A stretch of DNA of 64,000 nt, taken from contig NZ_VIGH01000010.1 in assembly GCF_006704125.1 (NCBI RefSeq), forward strand, positions 115,029 to 179,028, given 5' to 3'. Positions 25,310 to 34,985 of this stretch are shown piece after piece. The translations under genes were made by a program, and so were the position numbers. This stretch comes from Rhodococcus spelaei. Lineage in GTDB: Bacteria > Actinomycetota > Actinomycetes > Mycobacteriales > Mycobacteriaceae. Under the pieces are notes generated by a model that saw only the letters and a list, made by a program, of their open reading frames with translations, was not told where the DNA came from and did not search any database. Within the stretch, counting starts at the first letter, position 1. Each line of letters begins with the position of its first letter.

Positions 25310-28300
25310 GGTTGGCCCTGCACTTCCGCGTCGAGCAGCGGGTCCCACAGCTGCCGGGCTTCCACGCCGAAGCGCGTCTCCTCGTCGCCGGCGGCCGCTT
25401 CCGCGGTGAGCGCACCCAGCGCGGGCGCGGCCCCGTAGACGTAGCCGATGTGCCGGTCCTTGCCGTCACCGAAGTCGCCACCCCACTCCTTCGCGGCCGC
25501 GTCGAGGGCCATCTCGACGCTGGCCCCGCCGGCGCGGCGTTCGGCGTAGACGGCGGACGCGCCGGTGGCGACGGGCAGCGGGGCGTGTAGTCCGCGGTCG
25601 CGGAGGGCGACCAGGGCCTGCAGCTGCGCGAGGGCGTCCGCGGGCGCGGTGAGCGTGGACCGCCAGGCGGGCCTGCTGAACTGGCCGCGGCCGGTGGTCA
25701 CCGCCCGCCACTCGCCGCGGTCCGCATGAGCCGACGCCGCGACCGCCAGCAGTTGCGCCCACGCCTCGAGTCGGTGCTTGGGGGCGAGCCGCGAGTAGGA
25801 AGTGCGGGCGATGACGGCGCCGTGCACCCCGCCGACCGTCCCTGTGAGCCGGCGCCCGGAGCCGAGATCGACGTCCACGTCGACGGTCTCGGGCGGCCCG
25901 GTGTGCACCCCGCGGCTCACCGCGACCAGTGTCTCGACGGCCTGCTCGACGCCGCCGAGCGCGGTCTCGCCGAGGTGGAACGGCGGCAGGGTGCCGCGTC
26001 GCCACTCCGCGGACCGGAAGTCGGCCAGCTCGGTGCCGGACAGTCGGGCGTCGAGCATCCGCTGCCCGAGGTCCCAGCGCGCGAGCGGGTCCAGTTCCAC
26101 GTCGAGGGCGTCGGCGAGGTCCTCGTCGAGTTCGGGGACCGTCATGCCGAGGCGCTGGCGCAGGAACCCGCGGGTGGGGTGCACGAGGAACGCGATCAGG
26201 TCCGCCAGGTCCACATCTGTGTCCATCGGCGGGGGCGCGAGTGGTCGTGCCAGGAAACGGGTGTCGGCGGGCACCGGGTGCTGCGCGGCCTTGGCGCCGG
26301 CCAGCGCGGCGAGGTCGAAGCTGCGCGGCACCTCGGGTCGGAAGTTGCGGGCGTCGAACGGCTGCAGGGGGTGCCGCGTCACGACCGACCCGATCCCCTC
26401 GGGCCCGACCATCGCCTCGACCATGTCGCGGAGCTCGCTGAGCGGGATCGCGGGCGGCCTCGTCGCTCCGGTGACCGGGTCCGACCCGGTGTAGAACAGC
26501 AGCAGCTTCTCGCTCGCGGACATGATCGCGTCCAGCAGCAGCTGCCGGTCCTCGCTGCGCGGATCACGTTCCCCGAGAAGCGGAGTGCGGGTCAGCACGT
26601 TGTCGCCGTCGACGCCCGCCGAGCGCGGGAACACCTCGTCGTCGAGGCCGAGCAGGATCACCACGCGGTGCGGAACCGACCGCATCGGGACCATGGTGCA
26701 CACGGTCAGCTCGCCGGTGCGGAAGTTGGCGCGGGTCGGCCGGCCCGCGAGCCGCGCCGCCAGCATCGCGCGCACGTCCGGCAGGCGCAGCGTCGACTCG
26801 CCTGCGTGCTCGACGGCCGCGGCCACCTCCCGCAGGGCCTGACCGAGTTGCCAGGAGTCCGCGGGGACCGTGTCGACGAGCAGGTCGAGGGCCCGGGCCA
26901 ACCCCGCCGACCACGCCGGCACCGGTTGCGGTCCGGCGAGGCCGCGCAGCGCGACGTCGAGGCGGTCGACGAACTCGGCGAACCGACCGGCGAGGTCGAT
27001 GTCGGTGCTGTCCACGTCGTCGAGCGGCAGCGCGAGATCGAGCCAGGCACTGTCGGATTCGTCGGCGGCGGTGCCGAGCAGGATCCGGTCGAGCGCGGCG
27101 GCGAAAGTGTTCTGCGCGAAGCCGTCGAGCCCGAACGCGGCCCGTTGGCGCCGCCCGATCCCCCAGCGTGCGCCCGCGGCGGTGGTCCACTCGCGGATGC
27201 GTTCGACATCGTCCTCGTCGAACCGGAAGCGGCGGCGAACCGGGGCGGTCGCGACGAGGTCGAGGACCTGGCTGGCGGTGACGCGGCCATCGGCGAGCTC
27301 CAGCAGCGAACCGACCACGGCGAGAACCGGATTGGTCTGATGCAGTGCGCGGTCGGCGAGCCGCACCCGCAGCCGATGCCCGGGGTGCCCGAGCGCGTCC
27401 TGCCCGAACGCCGCCCGGATCAGCGGGGCGTAGGCCTCGACGTCGGGGCACATGACCAGCACGTCCCGCGGCTCGAGGCCCGGGTCGTCCTGGAACAGGT
27501 GCAGCAGCGACTCGCGCAGTTCCTCGACCTGTCGGGCCGGTCCGTGGCAGGAGTGGATCTGGACGGTGTCGTCGACCGGGCCGGTGCGGGCGGGCGCGCG
27601 GTCGGCGGCGATGTCGGCCTGCAGCCTCCCGAGCAGGGTGCCCGGGGGCGGCGCCGCGTCGTGGTGGACGGCGGTGAGCTCGAGCCCGGACAGTCGGGCC
27701 TGCAGTTCCCGCACGTCGCGGGCGAGGCCGGCGAGCAGGGGGTGCGCGACGGCCAGCGCGCGGTCGTCGTCGGCGCGGGTCGCGGGCGTCGGCACCGCCG
27801 CGAGCGCGGTCCACATCGCCGGGCTGGGATGCGGAATCCACAGGTGCACATCGCGGTTCGCGCCCAGTGCCGCCAGGACCGCGAGCTGGTCGGTGGTCAG
27901 CCGCGTCGGACCGAACAGGGACAGTCGGGCGGGCAGGTCGACCAGTCCGGGCTCGGCGCGCAGCCGCGCGCACGCGGCGTCGAGGCGTTCCGCCGGGCTG
28001 GGGACGCCGATCCGCTCGCGCAGCCGTCGCCACAGCTGCGACTGCCAGCGCAGGTCCTCGTCGAGCGGGCCGCCGGCACCGTCCGTGTCGCGTTCGGCAG
28101 CCCAGTCCACCAGCATCGACGGGCGCTGCGCGGCGTACGCGCGGTACAGCTCGGCCAGGTGCGCCGCGGTGCCGTAGCGGCGGCCCGCGCGGTGATCGCC
28201 GTCGACGCCGCGGCCGAGATGTCGGGCCAGGACCGCGCACCACGGCTCGTCGAGGCTGTCGTCGATCACCGACAGCAACGTCCACAGCAGGCGGGCGGGC

Positions 28301-28575
28301 TGCCACGGATCGTCGTCGATTCCCGTTCCGGTGGCCGCGGCGAGCGCGCCGTCGACCAGCCTTGTCGGCGAGGGGAATTCGATGTTCGCGGCGACCCCGT
28401 CCCCGACGACCGCGCCGAGCGTGTGCGAGAGGCGTTGGGTGAGCCAGCGTTCGACGCCCTTGGCGGGCACCGCGATCACCTCGCGCGCGAAGGGATCCGG
28501 CAGCGGCGTTGCGAGCACTCCGGCCAACGCGACGGCCAGGGTGTCGGTGCGCTCGGCGCGGTGCAGCGTCAGCAC
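25306..28575 (-). CDS. recC: Exodeoxyribonuclease V subunit RecC
   Basis: 1089 residues from ATG 28575 (MLTLHRAERTDTLAVALAGV). Typical RecC: N-terminal inactive helicase-like part (VIAVPAKGVERWLTQRLSHT, IHSCHGPARQVEELRESLLH, VMCPDVEAYAPLIRAAFG) and C-terminal inactive nuclease-like part. Length agrees with the actinobacterial family (~1090). It splits the duplex and recognises Chi. It opens the recCBD operon, and the three genes overlap by four bases each, so stoichiometric synthesis is expected. Confidence 0.95.
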   Translation of the reverse strand: MLTLHRAERTDTLAVALAGVLATPLPDPFAREVIAVPAKGVERWLTQRLSHTLGAVVGDGVAANIEFPSPTRLVDGALAAATGTGIDDDPWQPARLLWTLLSVIDDSLDEPWCAVLARHLGRGVDGDHRAGRRYGTAAHLAELYRAYAAQRPSMLVDWAAERDTDGAGGPLDEDLRWQSQLWRRLRERIGVPSPAERLDAACARLRAEPGLVDLPARLSLFGPTRLTTDQLAVLAALGANRDVHLWIPHPSPAMWTALAAVPTPATRADDDRALAVAHPLLAGLARDVRELQARLSGLELTAVHHDAAPPPGTLLGRLQADIAADRAPARTGPVDDTVQIHSCHGPARQVEELRESLLHLFQDDPGLEPRDVLVMCPDVEAYAPLIRAAFGQDALGHPGHRLRVRLADRALHQTNPVLAVVGSLLELADGRVTASQVLDLVATAPVRRRFRFDEDDVERIREWTTAAGARWGIGRRQRAAFGLDGFAQNTFAAALDRILLGTAADESDSAWLDLALPLDDVDSTDIDLAGRFAEFVDRLDVALRGLAGPQPVPAWSAGLARALDLLVDTVPADSWQLGQALREVAAAVEHAGESTLRLPDVRAMLAARLAGRPTRANFRTGELTVCTMVPMRSVPHRVVILLGLDDEVFPRSAGVDGDNVLTRTPLLGERDPRSEDRQLLLDAIMSASEKLLLFYTGSDPVTGATRPPAIPLSELRDMVEAMVGPEGIGSVVTRHPLQPFDARNFRPEVPRSFDLAALAGAKAAQHPVPADTRFLARPLAPPPMDTDVDLADLIAFLVHPTRGFLRQRLGMTVPELDEDLADALDVELDPLARWDLGQRMLDARLSGTELADFRSAEWRRGTLPPFHLGETALGGVEQAVETLVAVSRGVHTGPPETVDVDVDLGSGRRLTGTVGGVHGAVIARTSYSRLAPKHRLEAWAQLLAVAASAHADRGEWRAVTTGRGQFSRPAWRSTLTAPADALAQLQALVALRDRGLHAPLPVATGASAVYAERRAGGASVEMALDAAAKEWGGDFGDGKDRHIGYVYGAAPALGALTAEAAAGDEETRFGVEARQLWDPLLDAEVQGQP

Positions 28576-28860
28576 GGCTCCCCCTTGTCGTCACTGTCGG
28601 CGGCGATCGGTTCAGGACTATCACTATGCGAGGCGGCCATCGTCTCACCCGGGACCGACACGGGGGCGTCGCCATAGTCCTGCACACCCCCGCTGCCGCC
28701 GTCTCGCCCCGCTGTGCGTGCAGCGGGTTGAGACGGAGCCAGAACGCGTGCGGAGCGGCCCGACGCCCGCTCGGCGGGACCCAGGCCTGCAGGACGTGCG
28801 GCGATGCGGTAATGATGATTGCAAAGAGTTGACTTATTCCACTAGTGACTGAGGTACCCA
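28576..28860. other. Divergent intergenic region between recC and MBL hydrolase
   Basis: 285 bases without a gene. A TTGACT at 28829-28834 is a reasonable -35 for the rightward gene, but no good -10 follows at the right distance. The 40 bases before the 28861 ATG are AT-richer than the surroundings. No other structure recognised. Confidence 0.4.
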
Positions 28861-29859
28861 ATGTCCGACGCAACGGCCATCGGCGATGGCATCTTCCAGA
28901 TTTCCGTGCCCATGACGCACAACCCCCTCGGCAGCACCCTCGTGTACGCGATGGAGTCGCCGGGCGGACTGGTCCTGGTCGACGCCGGTTGGGACGGCGA
29001 CGAGGGCTGGGAGGGCCTGACCAGCGGACTCGAGTCGGTCGGGCACTCGATCACCGAGGTCGAGGGCGTGGTGCTCACCCACTTCCACCCCGACCACACC
29101 GGGCTGTGCGGGCGGGTGCGGGAGGCGTCCGGGGCGTGGATCGCGATGCACGCCGACGACATGGACATGTTCGCGAAGATGTCGGCGGACCACGGCGAGG
29201 AGTGGATGGCGGATCAGCAGGTGAACCTGACCCGTGCCGGCGCGGCCCAGGAGGACCTGGACGCGTTCCGGGCCGCGTCCGACGGCAAGTCCCCGGTTGG
29301 CCCCGAGTCGACGCCCGACCGGGTGCTGGCCGACGACGAGCTGATCGCGCTGACCGGACGCGGGCTGCGGGTGGTGTTCACCCCCGGCCACACCCCCGGC
29401 CACGCGTGCTTCTACCTCGAGGACGCCGACGTGATGTTCACCGGCGACCACGTGCTGCAGAAGACCACCCCGCACGTCGGCAACTTCGTCTACCCCCTCG
29501 AGGAGCGCGACGCCCTGGCCGAGTTCCTGGACTCGCTGCGCCGCGTGCAGTCGATGGACGTCACCCGCGGCCTCGGCGCGCACGGGCTGCCGATCGACGA
29601 CGTCGCCGGCCGCGCGGGCGAGCTGATCGAGCACCACGAGGAGCGCCTCACCCACCTGCTCGACGCGTTCGGCGACGACGAGATCACCGTGTGGGAGGTC
29701 GCCCGGAGGATGAAGTGGTACCGGCCGTGGGAGAAGTTCCACCCGATGGCCAAGGGCATGGCACTGTCCGAGGCGGCTGCGCACCTGCGGCACCTCGTCG
29801 CCCGCGGGCAGGTCGGGCAGGTGCCGGGCAGCGAGCCCGCGGTGTTCGCGCGGCGGTAG
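28861..29859 (+). CDS. Metallo-beta-lactamase-fold hydrolase
   Basis: 332 residues. The metal-binding set is complete: LTHFHPDHTG (HxHxDH, about residues 73-78), FTPGHTPGHACF (third His group) and MFTGDHVL (bridging Asp), with a later GLGAHGLPI His. The C-terminal ~90 residues form a helical winged region (DEITVWEVARRMKWYRP) typical of MBL proteins near acyl-CoA genes in actinobacteria. Likely a thioesterase or lactonase-type hydrolase; substrate unknown. It is followed by a strong hairpin and then an acyl-CoA ligase on the same strand. Confidence 0.85.
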   Translation: MSDATAIGDGIFQISVPMTHNPLGSTLVYAMESPGGLVLVDAGWDGDEGWEGLTSGLESVGHSITEVEGVVLTHFHPDHTGLCGRVREASGAWIAMHADDMDMFAKMSADHGEEWMADQQVNLTRAGAAQEDLDAFRAASDGKSPVGPESTPDRVLADDELIALTGRGLRVVFTPGHTPGHACFYLEDADVMFTGDHVLQKTTPHVGNFVYPLEERDALAEFLDSLRRVQSMDVTRGLGAHGLPIDDVAGRAGELIEHHEERLTHLLDAFGDDEITVWEVARRMKWYRPWEKFHPMAKGMALSEAAAHLRHLVARGQVGQVPGSEPAVFARR

Positions 29860-29861
29860 GC

Positions 29862-29932
29862 GCTTCGCGCCCGTGAGTCCTTCTGGCCCCCTGGCGGACC
29901 AGAAGGACTCACGGGCGGCGAAGCCGCCCGTG
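29862..29932 (+). terminator. Strong hairpin with overlapping alternative hairpin between MBL and ligase genes
   Basis: A perfect 19-bp inverted repeat (29868-29886 with 29899-29917, 12-base loop) extends by six more pairs (GCTTCG with CGAAGC) past one bulged base. Its right arm also forms a second perfect hairpin, CACGGGCGGC-gaa-GCCGCCCGTG (29910-29932). The two cannot form together. No U tract follows. It starts two bases after the MBL stop, so an intrinsic terminator or attenuator is the simplest reading. Confidence 0.75.
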
Positions 29933-29961
29933 ATACTTGGACGTCCTATAACCTGGCCAAC

Positions 29962-31491
29962 ATGAGCCCGGACCCGCGCACCAACACCGTCGACGGAGTG
30001 CTCCGCCGCTCGGCCGCCAAGTACCCCGACCGCACTGCGCTGACCTTCGACGGCCGCGACTGGAGCTACCGACGGCTCGACGACGCGGTCACCCGCGCCG
30101 CCGGCCACCTGCTGTCGCTGGGGCTCGAGGCGGGCGATCGGGTCGCCGCGTACGGCACCAACTCCGACGCCTATGCGATCGGCTTCCTCGCCTGTGCCCG
30201 TGCGGGTTTGGTGCACGTGCCGGTGAACTACGCCCTCACGGGCGACGAGCTGCGCTACCTGGTCTCGCAGTCGGGGGCGCGGGCCGTGCTGGTGGACCCG
30301 GCGCTCGCGGGCACCCTGGATTCCGTGCTGCCCGACCTGACGGTCGAGCACGTGCTGCCCCTGCGCGACGCCGGCGGATCCCTGCTCGACGTCGCCGGCA
30401 ACGGTCCGATCCCGGATCTGCAGACCGCACCCGGGTCGACCGACCTGGCACAGCTGCTGTACACCTCGGGCACCACCTCGAAGCCCAAGGGCGCCATGAT
30501 GACTCACGGCGCGCTGGTGCACGAGTACGTGTCCTCGGTGATCGCGCTCGACCTGGCCGCCGACGACAACCCGCTGATCTGCATGCCGCTGTACCACTCG
30601 GCGGGCATGCACGTCTTCCTGCTCCCCTACCTCTCGGTCGGCGCGACGGTGAATCTGATGGCGGCGCCGGACATTCCGGAGATCCTGCGACGCATCGAGG
30701 CGGACCGGATCGGGTCGCTGTTCCTCGCGCCGACGGTGTGGGTGCCGCTGGCGGCACATCCGGACCTCGACGCCCGCGACCTGTCGTCGCTGCGCAAGGC
30801 GCAGTACGGCGCGTCGATCATGCCGGTGACCGTGCTCAATCGACTGCGGGAGAAGTACCCCGACCTGGGGTTCTACAACTGTTTCGGGCAGTCCGAGATC
30901 GGCCCACTCGCCACCGTGCTGCAACCCGACGAGCACCGCGACCGGCCGTCCTCCTGCGGTCGCGCTGTGTTCTTCGTGGAGACCCGCGTGGTGGACGCCG
31001 AGGGCAACGACGTGCCCGACGGCGAAGCGGGCGAGGTGCTGTACCGGTCTCCGCAGCTGTGCCAGGGCTACTGGGAGAACCCGGAGGCGACCGCGGACGC
31101 CTTCCGCGACGGCTGGTTCCACTCGGGCGACCTGGTGACGCGGGACGCGGAGGGCTTCATCACCGTGGTGGACCGGATCAAGGACGTCATCAACACCGGC
31201 GGAATCCTCGTCGCCTCACGGGAAGTCGAGGACGCGATCTACACCCATCCGGCGGTCGCCGAGGTCGCGGTCGTCGGCACGCCGGACGAGAAGTGGATCG
31301 AGGCGGTCACCGCGGTGGTGGTGCTGCGCGAGGACCACGACGGAGTCACGGCGGAGTCGCTGATCGCGCACGTGAAGGAGCGGATCGCACCGTTCAAGGT
31401 GCCCAAGCAGGTTCGGTTCGTCGAGTCCCTCCCGCGCAATCAGAGCGGCAAGCTGCTCAAGCGGGAATTGCGGGCTGTGCCGCCGGCGTGA
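29962..31491 (+). CDS. Acyl-CoA synthetase (FadD-type, AMP-forming)
   Basis: 509 residues. Complete ANL superfamily signature: LLYTSGTTSKPKGAMMTH (P-loop, near 164), FYNCFGQSEIGP (adenine/acyl motif), GWFHSGDLVTRDAEGF (motif with the AMP-binding Asp), VDRIKDVINTGGILV (hinge) and the catalytic Lys in LPRNQSGKLLKREL. Resembles FadD13-like fatty-acid or aromatic-acid CoA ligases of mycolata. A TATAAC at 29947-29952 could be its -10. Exact acid substrate not determinable. Confidence 0.92.
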   Translation: MSPDPRTNTVDGVLRRSAAKYPDRTALTFDGRDWSYRRLDDAVTRAAGHLLSLGLEAGDRVAAYGTNSDAYAIGFLACARAGLVHVPVNYALTGDELRYLVSQSGARAVLVDPALAGTLDSVLPDLTVEHVLPLRDAGGSLLDVAGNGPIPDLQTAPGSTDLAQLLYTSGTTSKPKGAMMTHGALVHEYVSSVIALDLAADDNPLICMPLYHSAGMHVFLLPYLSVGATVNLMAAPDIPEILRRIEADRIGSLFLAPTVWVPLAAHPDLDARDLSSLRKAQYGASIMPVTVLNRLREKYPDLGFYNCFGQSEIGPLATVLQPDEHRDRPSSCGRAVFFVETRVVDAEGNDVPDGEAGEVLYRSPQLCQGYWENPEATADAFRDGWFHSGDLVTRDAEGFITVVDRIKDVINTGGILVASREVEDAIYTHPAVAEVAVVGTPDEKWIEAVTAVVVLREDHDGVTAESLIAHVKERIAPFKVPKQVRFVESLPRNQSGKLLKRELRAVPPA

Positions 31492-31507
31492 CGTCACGGC
31501 ACGCGAA

Positions 31508-32959
31508 CTACATCGACAACGCCATGCGGGTGAACCCGCGCGCCCAATCGGGATCCGCGGGCGCGTCGGGCTGACGGTAGTTGTCGACCAACGCCCCAAT
31601 CATCCTGAGGAATGCCAAGGTCGGCTCGGCGGCCCAGGTTGCGTCGGACGGGGAGAGTGGGCTGCCGTCGCCGTTGCGCCAACCCAGGACCGTCAACGCC
31701 TCGACCATGATCGCGCGGCGCTCGTTGACCGACGCGCCGCCCGCCACGGTGAGCAGCAGGATTCGGCCGGCCTCCTGCTCGACGCGTTCCTTGCCGAGCG
31801 GCAGCGTCGTCACCACGTGGTGCCACAGCTCGTCGTCCCGGCGCAGCATCGACGCCCCCCGCTTCGTCAGCAGAAGCCTGCCCTTGTACCTTCGGGTCAA
31901 CCCGAACGCACGCCCGGCCTCTCGCAGCACCTGAACCTGGTAGTTGTCGACCTCACGGGTGCTGTTCCCGATCCAGCTCCCGCCCCAGTCGAGCTCGTCT
32001 CGGGCGGCCGCGACGTCGACAGGTGGGAGGTATCCGGACGCGGTCAACGTGATGCCGTCGGCGCCGACGCGCTGCAGTAACCATCGCAGGTGTGCGAGGG
32101 CACTCGCCCGCATTTCGTCGAAATTCAGGTCAGCGCGGTCCTGTAGCTCGGCGCGGGGAATCAGCGAATACAGCAGTGGCGCAGTCCGATACGGGATGCG
32201 CGTCAACAACCCCGCCAGCTGCGAGTCGAGCACGGGCGGGTGCCGCCGAAGTGCATCCCGCAGCTGCAGCGCAGTGTTCACCGCATCGAGATCGAAGGCC
32301 TCCGGCGTGAAGTCGGGGCCCACCCAGTCCCGCAGTTCCTGGTAGTCCGGGTGTGCGGGCTCGGCGAGCACCTGGAGCAGGTGTTCGTAACCGGACGCGC
32401 CCCCGCAGTCCTCCGGAGGGCAGGCTCGCTGACCGGCGAGGCACTCGACCCCGCTCGCTGCCGGGTCCTCGACGATCTCCTCCAGGACGAGGGTGTGTTC
32501 CCAGCCGTCGCCGAAGTCGTACTCGTACTGCAGGGTATTCCCGGGCTCGGTGAGGACCTCGTCCAGGCGCACATCCTCCTCGCATACGTCGTCGTCCTCG
32601 TCGGCGAAACTGTCCTCGATGCTTGCCCGCATCGCGTACGTCACACGGTCGTCTGGATCCTGGGGATTCACGCGGGCCCACTGGTGGAGGTGATAGTCAC
32701 TCCAGCCCATCACCGCCTGCAGCAACGGATGCAGTGCGTCGAGCGTCAGGTTCGACGGCACCACGAGTTGCCTCCAGATGACTGGAGTGATGCCGTCCAA
32801 CTCGATCCGGAGCCGGTAGCCCACCGCGTCCCGCCGGCGCCGGACAAACTGCTGCAGGAGGCGTGATCGGACTTCGTCCGGATCGGCGGCCTGATCGATG
32901 AAGGTGCGCAGCGCCTCCGGCTCGGTGGGCACCACCCGAAGGTGGCGGCGGGGTTGCAT
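31508..32959 (-). CDS. Plasmid pRiA4b ORF-3-like protein
   Basis: 483 residues from ATG 32959 (MQPRRHLRVV), which has GGGAG eight bases upstream; an in-frame ATG at 32974 is the alternative and lacks a ribosome site. The N-terminal ~200 residues carry the PF07929 signature: YRLRIELDGITPVIWRQLVV, LHPLLQAVMGWSDYHLHQWA, YDFGDGWEHTLVLE, and CPPEDCGGASGYEHLLQVL. The C-terminal ~280 residues are a helical region often fused to it. Molecular function of the family is unknown; it is frequent near mobile elements and toxin loci. Confidence 0.88.
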   Translation of the reverse strand: MQPRRHLRVVPTEPEALRTFIDQAADPDEVRSRLLQQFVRRRRDAVGYRLRIELDGITPVIWRQLVVPSNLTLDALHPLLQAVMGWSDYHLHQWARVNPQDPDDRVTYAMRASIEDSFADEDDDVCEEDVRLDEVLTEPGNTLQYEYDFGDGWEHTLVLEEIVEDPAASGVECLAGQRACPPEDCGGASGYEHLLQVLAEPAHPDYQELRDWVGPDFTPEAFDLDAVNTALQLRDALRRHPPVLDSQLAGLLTRIPYRTAPLLYSLIPRAELQDRADLNFDEMRASALAHLRWLLQRVGADGITLTASGYLPPVDVAAARDELDWGGSWIGNSTREVDNYQVQVLREAGRAFGLTRRYKGRLLLTKRGASMLRRDDELWHHVVTTLPLGKERVEQEAGRILLLTVAGGASVNERRAIMVEALTVLGWRNGDGSPLSPSDATWAAEPTLAFLRMIGALVDNYRQPDAPADPDWARGFTRMALSM

Positions 32960-33077
32960 GGCTGAGGCTCCCATGGCGCAAGGGTAGGGCAAGTGTCGCG
33001 CCGATCGAGGGCAGGTCGGACACATGGAGGCCCTACCCACCATTGGCTTGCGGACCGGACCTGGAAGAATTCCGCCA

Positions 33078-33837
33078 ATGTCAGGCCCGGTCTGCAACCA
33101 CACTGATCGACTTGTCCATGAACCCAGCGGCCCGTTCTACGGCCCGCTGGCGCACGGATTCGCGTGCGGCGCACACCTCGCCGTCCACAACGGCTACCCG
33201 TGGAACTGTCTCACGGGATCCGATCCGAGCCCGGAAGCTGCCCGCGGCGCTTTCTCGATCGTGGAGCATCACCGACCGACCCGACTGGGAGAAGGCGATG
33301 CAAGACCTCCTCGCCGGCCGCAACATCGGCGGTGACGGCGAGGTGGTCCTGGCGATCCGAATGACCGCGCGGCAGCAGTGGGGAGTGGAATCGATCTCGA
33401 TGTCGCAGTGGCTCGACTGCATCACGCAGTGGTGCCGGACGAGCGGACACAGCGCCGAGGTCGAGAAGCAGTGTCGGAGCATCGCCCAGCGCGTCGGCAG
33501 GTACGAGTCTCGGTTTCGCGCCGACGGCCTGATCCCACCCGAAGGCTTCGTCACGTCCATGCTGGCCTACGACTACGGGCGTGCGGTGAACATGGCGCGG
33601 TGGGGATTCCTCGCCGAATACTGTGGATCCGTCGTCGCGGAACAGTGCATCCTCCGAGCCTCGACGCTTGCCCGAGCGAAATACGTGTCCTGGCAGGAGT
33701 TCTCCGCCAGCTACATTCTCGGCCGAGTCATCCGGCTCGATGACGATGGCTACAACTCCTACTACCAACGGGTCTTCGACGGTCACCGGATCCTGACCGG
33801 GCATCCCGACAGTCCGTGGCGACACATGCAGTTCTGA
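33078..33837 (+). pseudogene. DUF1266 protein interrupted by +1 frameshift
   Basis: Two protein-like stretches join into one DUF1266 protein. From ATG 33078 (MSGPVCNHTDRLVHEPSG to GSDPSPEAAR) the frame becomes unnatural near 33243. One frame over, sequence resumes (LSRSWSITDRPDWEKAMQDL) and runs to TGA 33837 through the typical core (MLAYDYGRAVNMARWGFLAE, SWQEFSASYILGRV). Deleting one G in cgcggcgctt (33243-33250) gives PEAARALSRSWSITD and a continuous ~250-residue protein. It may be a recent pseudogene or a sequence error. DUF1266 function is unknown; the family is common beside T7SS/Rhs loci. Confidence 0.75.
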
Positions 33838-33870
33838 GCGGTGCACGAGAGACCGCGGCTGCGAGGCCGG

Positions 33871-34227
33871 TCATCGAAAGAGAAGAGAATCCTTTACGAG
33901 GATCTCGGATCCAACAGAAATATGGAACTGTCCCCCAAGATCAGAGCCAGCGAATTCCACCCGAATCTCGAGACGGTCGCCGTCTTCAGCGAACCCGAGT
34001 CTCGTGGCACCCTCTCGAAATACCTCAAGAATCGGACGTTCTCCGATACACCACACGAAGCTGATCGAACGACCGAGTGGGTCCGCAACTAGCTCGAAAC
34101 TCTCTCCATCAGACGTCGATGACCGGACTACCACCGTTCCGGGTTCCCCTGCGACCGACTCAACCTCCATGCGGTCGATCTGCGCCAACTCTTCGACGGT
34201 CGGTATTTCGAACTGCTGATATGACAT
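33871..34227 (-). CDS. Candidate immunity protein for the orphan Rhs tip
   Basis: 118 residues from ATG 34227 (MSYQQFEIPTVEELAQIDRM). The start overlaps the orphan Rhs tip stop as TAATG, the typical link of toxin and immunity genes. The sequence is a small acidic alpha/beta protein, no family recognised. If the orphan tip is recombined into the full-length Rhs, this gene would go with it as protection. Function inferred from position. Confidence 0.7.
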   Translation of the reverse strand: MSYQQFEIPTVEELAQIDRMEVESVAGEPGTVVVRSSTSDGESFELVADPLGRSISFVWCIGERPILEVFREGATRLGFAEDGDRLEIRVEFAGSDLGGQFHISVGSEILVKDSLLFR

Positions 34228-34960
34228 TATCCTCCACCCCGCGGGATGACTGTGGTGAGTCGAAGTCCATCTGACGTTGGCTGCCAAGTGGACTCTAGCT
34301 TCAGGAAGCCACCTGGACCTGACAGTAGCGACTCGCGAATCTGGAACTGCCCATACTCTGTTGAGAACGTCCGAAGGATGTTCTCATTCGTTGATACGAC
34401 GCCGTCGAAGTGTTCCTGCAGGAGTGCACGCCCAGCGGCCGTATCGTGGATTCCTATCCGTGCCAACTGCTCCGCATTCTGCGCAGATCGATCCGCATTG
34501 TGCTGATTCGAGTCGACATTTCCGAATAGGTAGTCATACTTGCCGTTGTCGACAATCGCGGTCGGTGCCCCTCCCCCGCAAGCTTCCGGCACCAACCCCA
34601 ACGGATCGGTCCACCCCGTCGGATTGTGCGGGTACGCACTGGGATTCGGTGACGGCGCCAACCCCAGCGGGTCCTGGGTGACGTACCGCGCGGTGCCGGG
34701 GTCGTAGTAGCGGTGCAGGTTGTAGTGCAGCCCGGTCTCGTCGTCGAAGTACTGACCGGGGAACCGAAGCGGCGTGCCGGCCTCGCCGTGCCAGGTAGTA
34801 CGACCCTCGCCGCCTGCGTCAGTGGGGTGTGGGTGCCGGGCTGGTAGATCCACCTGGTGGTGATACCTGCGTGAGTCCGCTCAACGAGTTGTGTTCCGCC
34901 CCAGGTGCGGTCCGCAAGGTCGGCGCCCGCAATGTCTACCTCAATATCCGGTCGGCTCAC
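34227..34960 (-). pseudogene. Orphan Rhs C-terminal cassette (core fragment plus alternative toxin tip)
   Basis: A displaced copy of the Rhs core end joined to a different toxin tip. Part 1 (about 34960-34800) encodes GGTQLVERTHAGITTRWIYQ. Part 2 continues one frame over (TTWHGEAGTPLRFPGQYFDD ... DPLGLVPEACGGG) into a ~110-residue tip (YDYLFGNVDSNQHNADRSAQ, ending ESTWQPTSDGLRLTTVIP). Compared with the intact Rhs, about 128 bases are missing between the parts, which shifts the frame, so this is not a working fusion. The tip end resembles DUF6883-type/polymorphic-toxin domains. It can serve as donor for tip exchange by recombination over about 220 bases of near-identical core. Confidence 0.75.
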
Positions 34961-34985
34961 TCCTACACCTCCCCGGAGGTCGTGA

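Noticed and set aside
22055..25438. 1127-residue open frame on the plus strand opposite recB
   Set aside because: Arg/Gly/Val-rich shadow of the GC-rich recB frame; no motifs, while the opposite strand encodes complete RecB.
28829..28860. Promoter of the MBL gene at TTGACT
   Set aside because: No matching -10 at 16-19 bases; not listed as a promoter.
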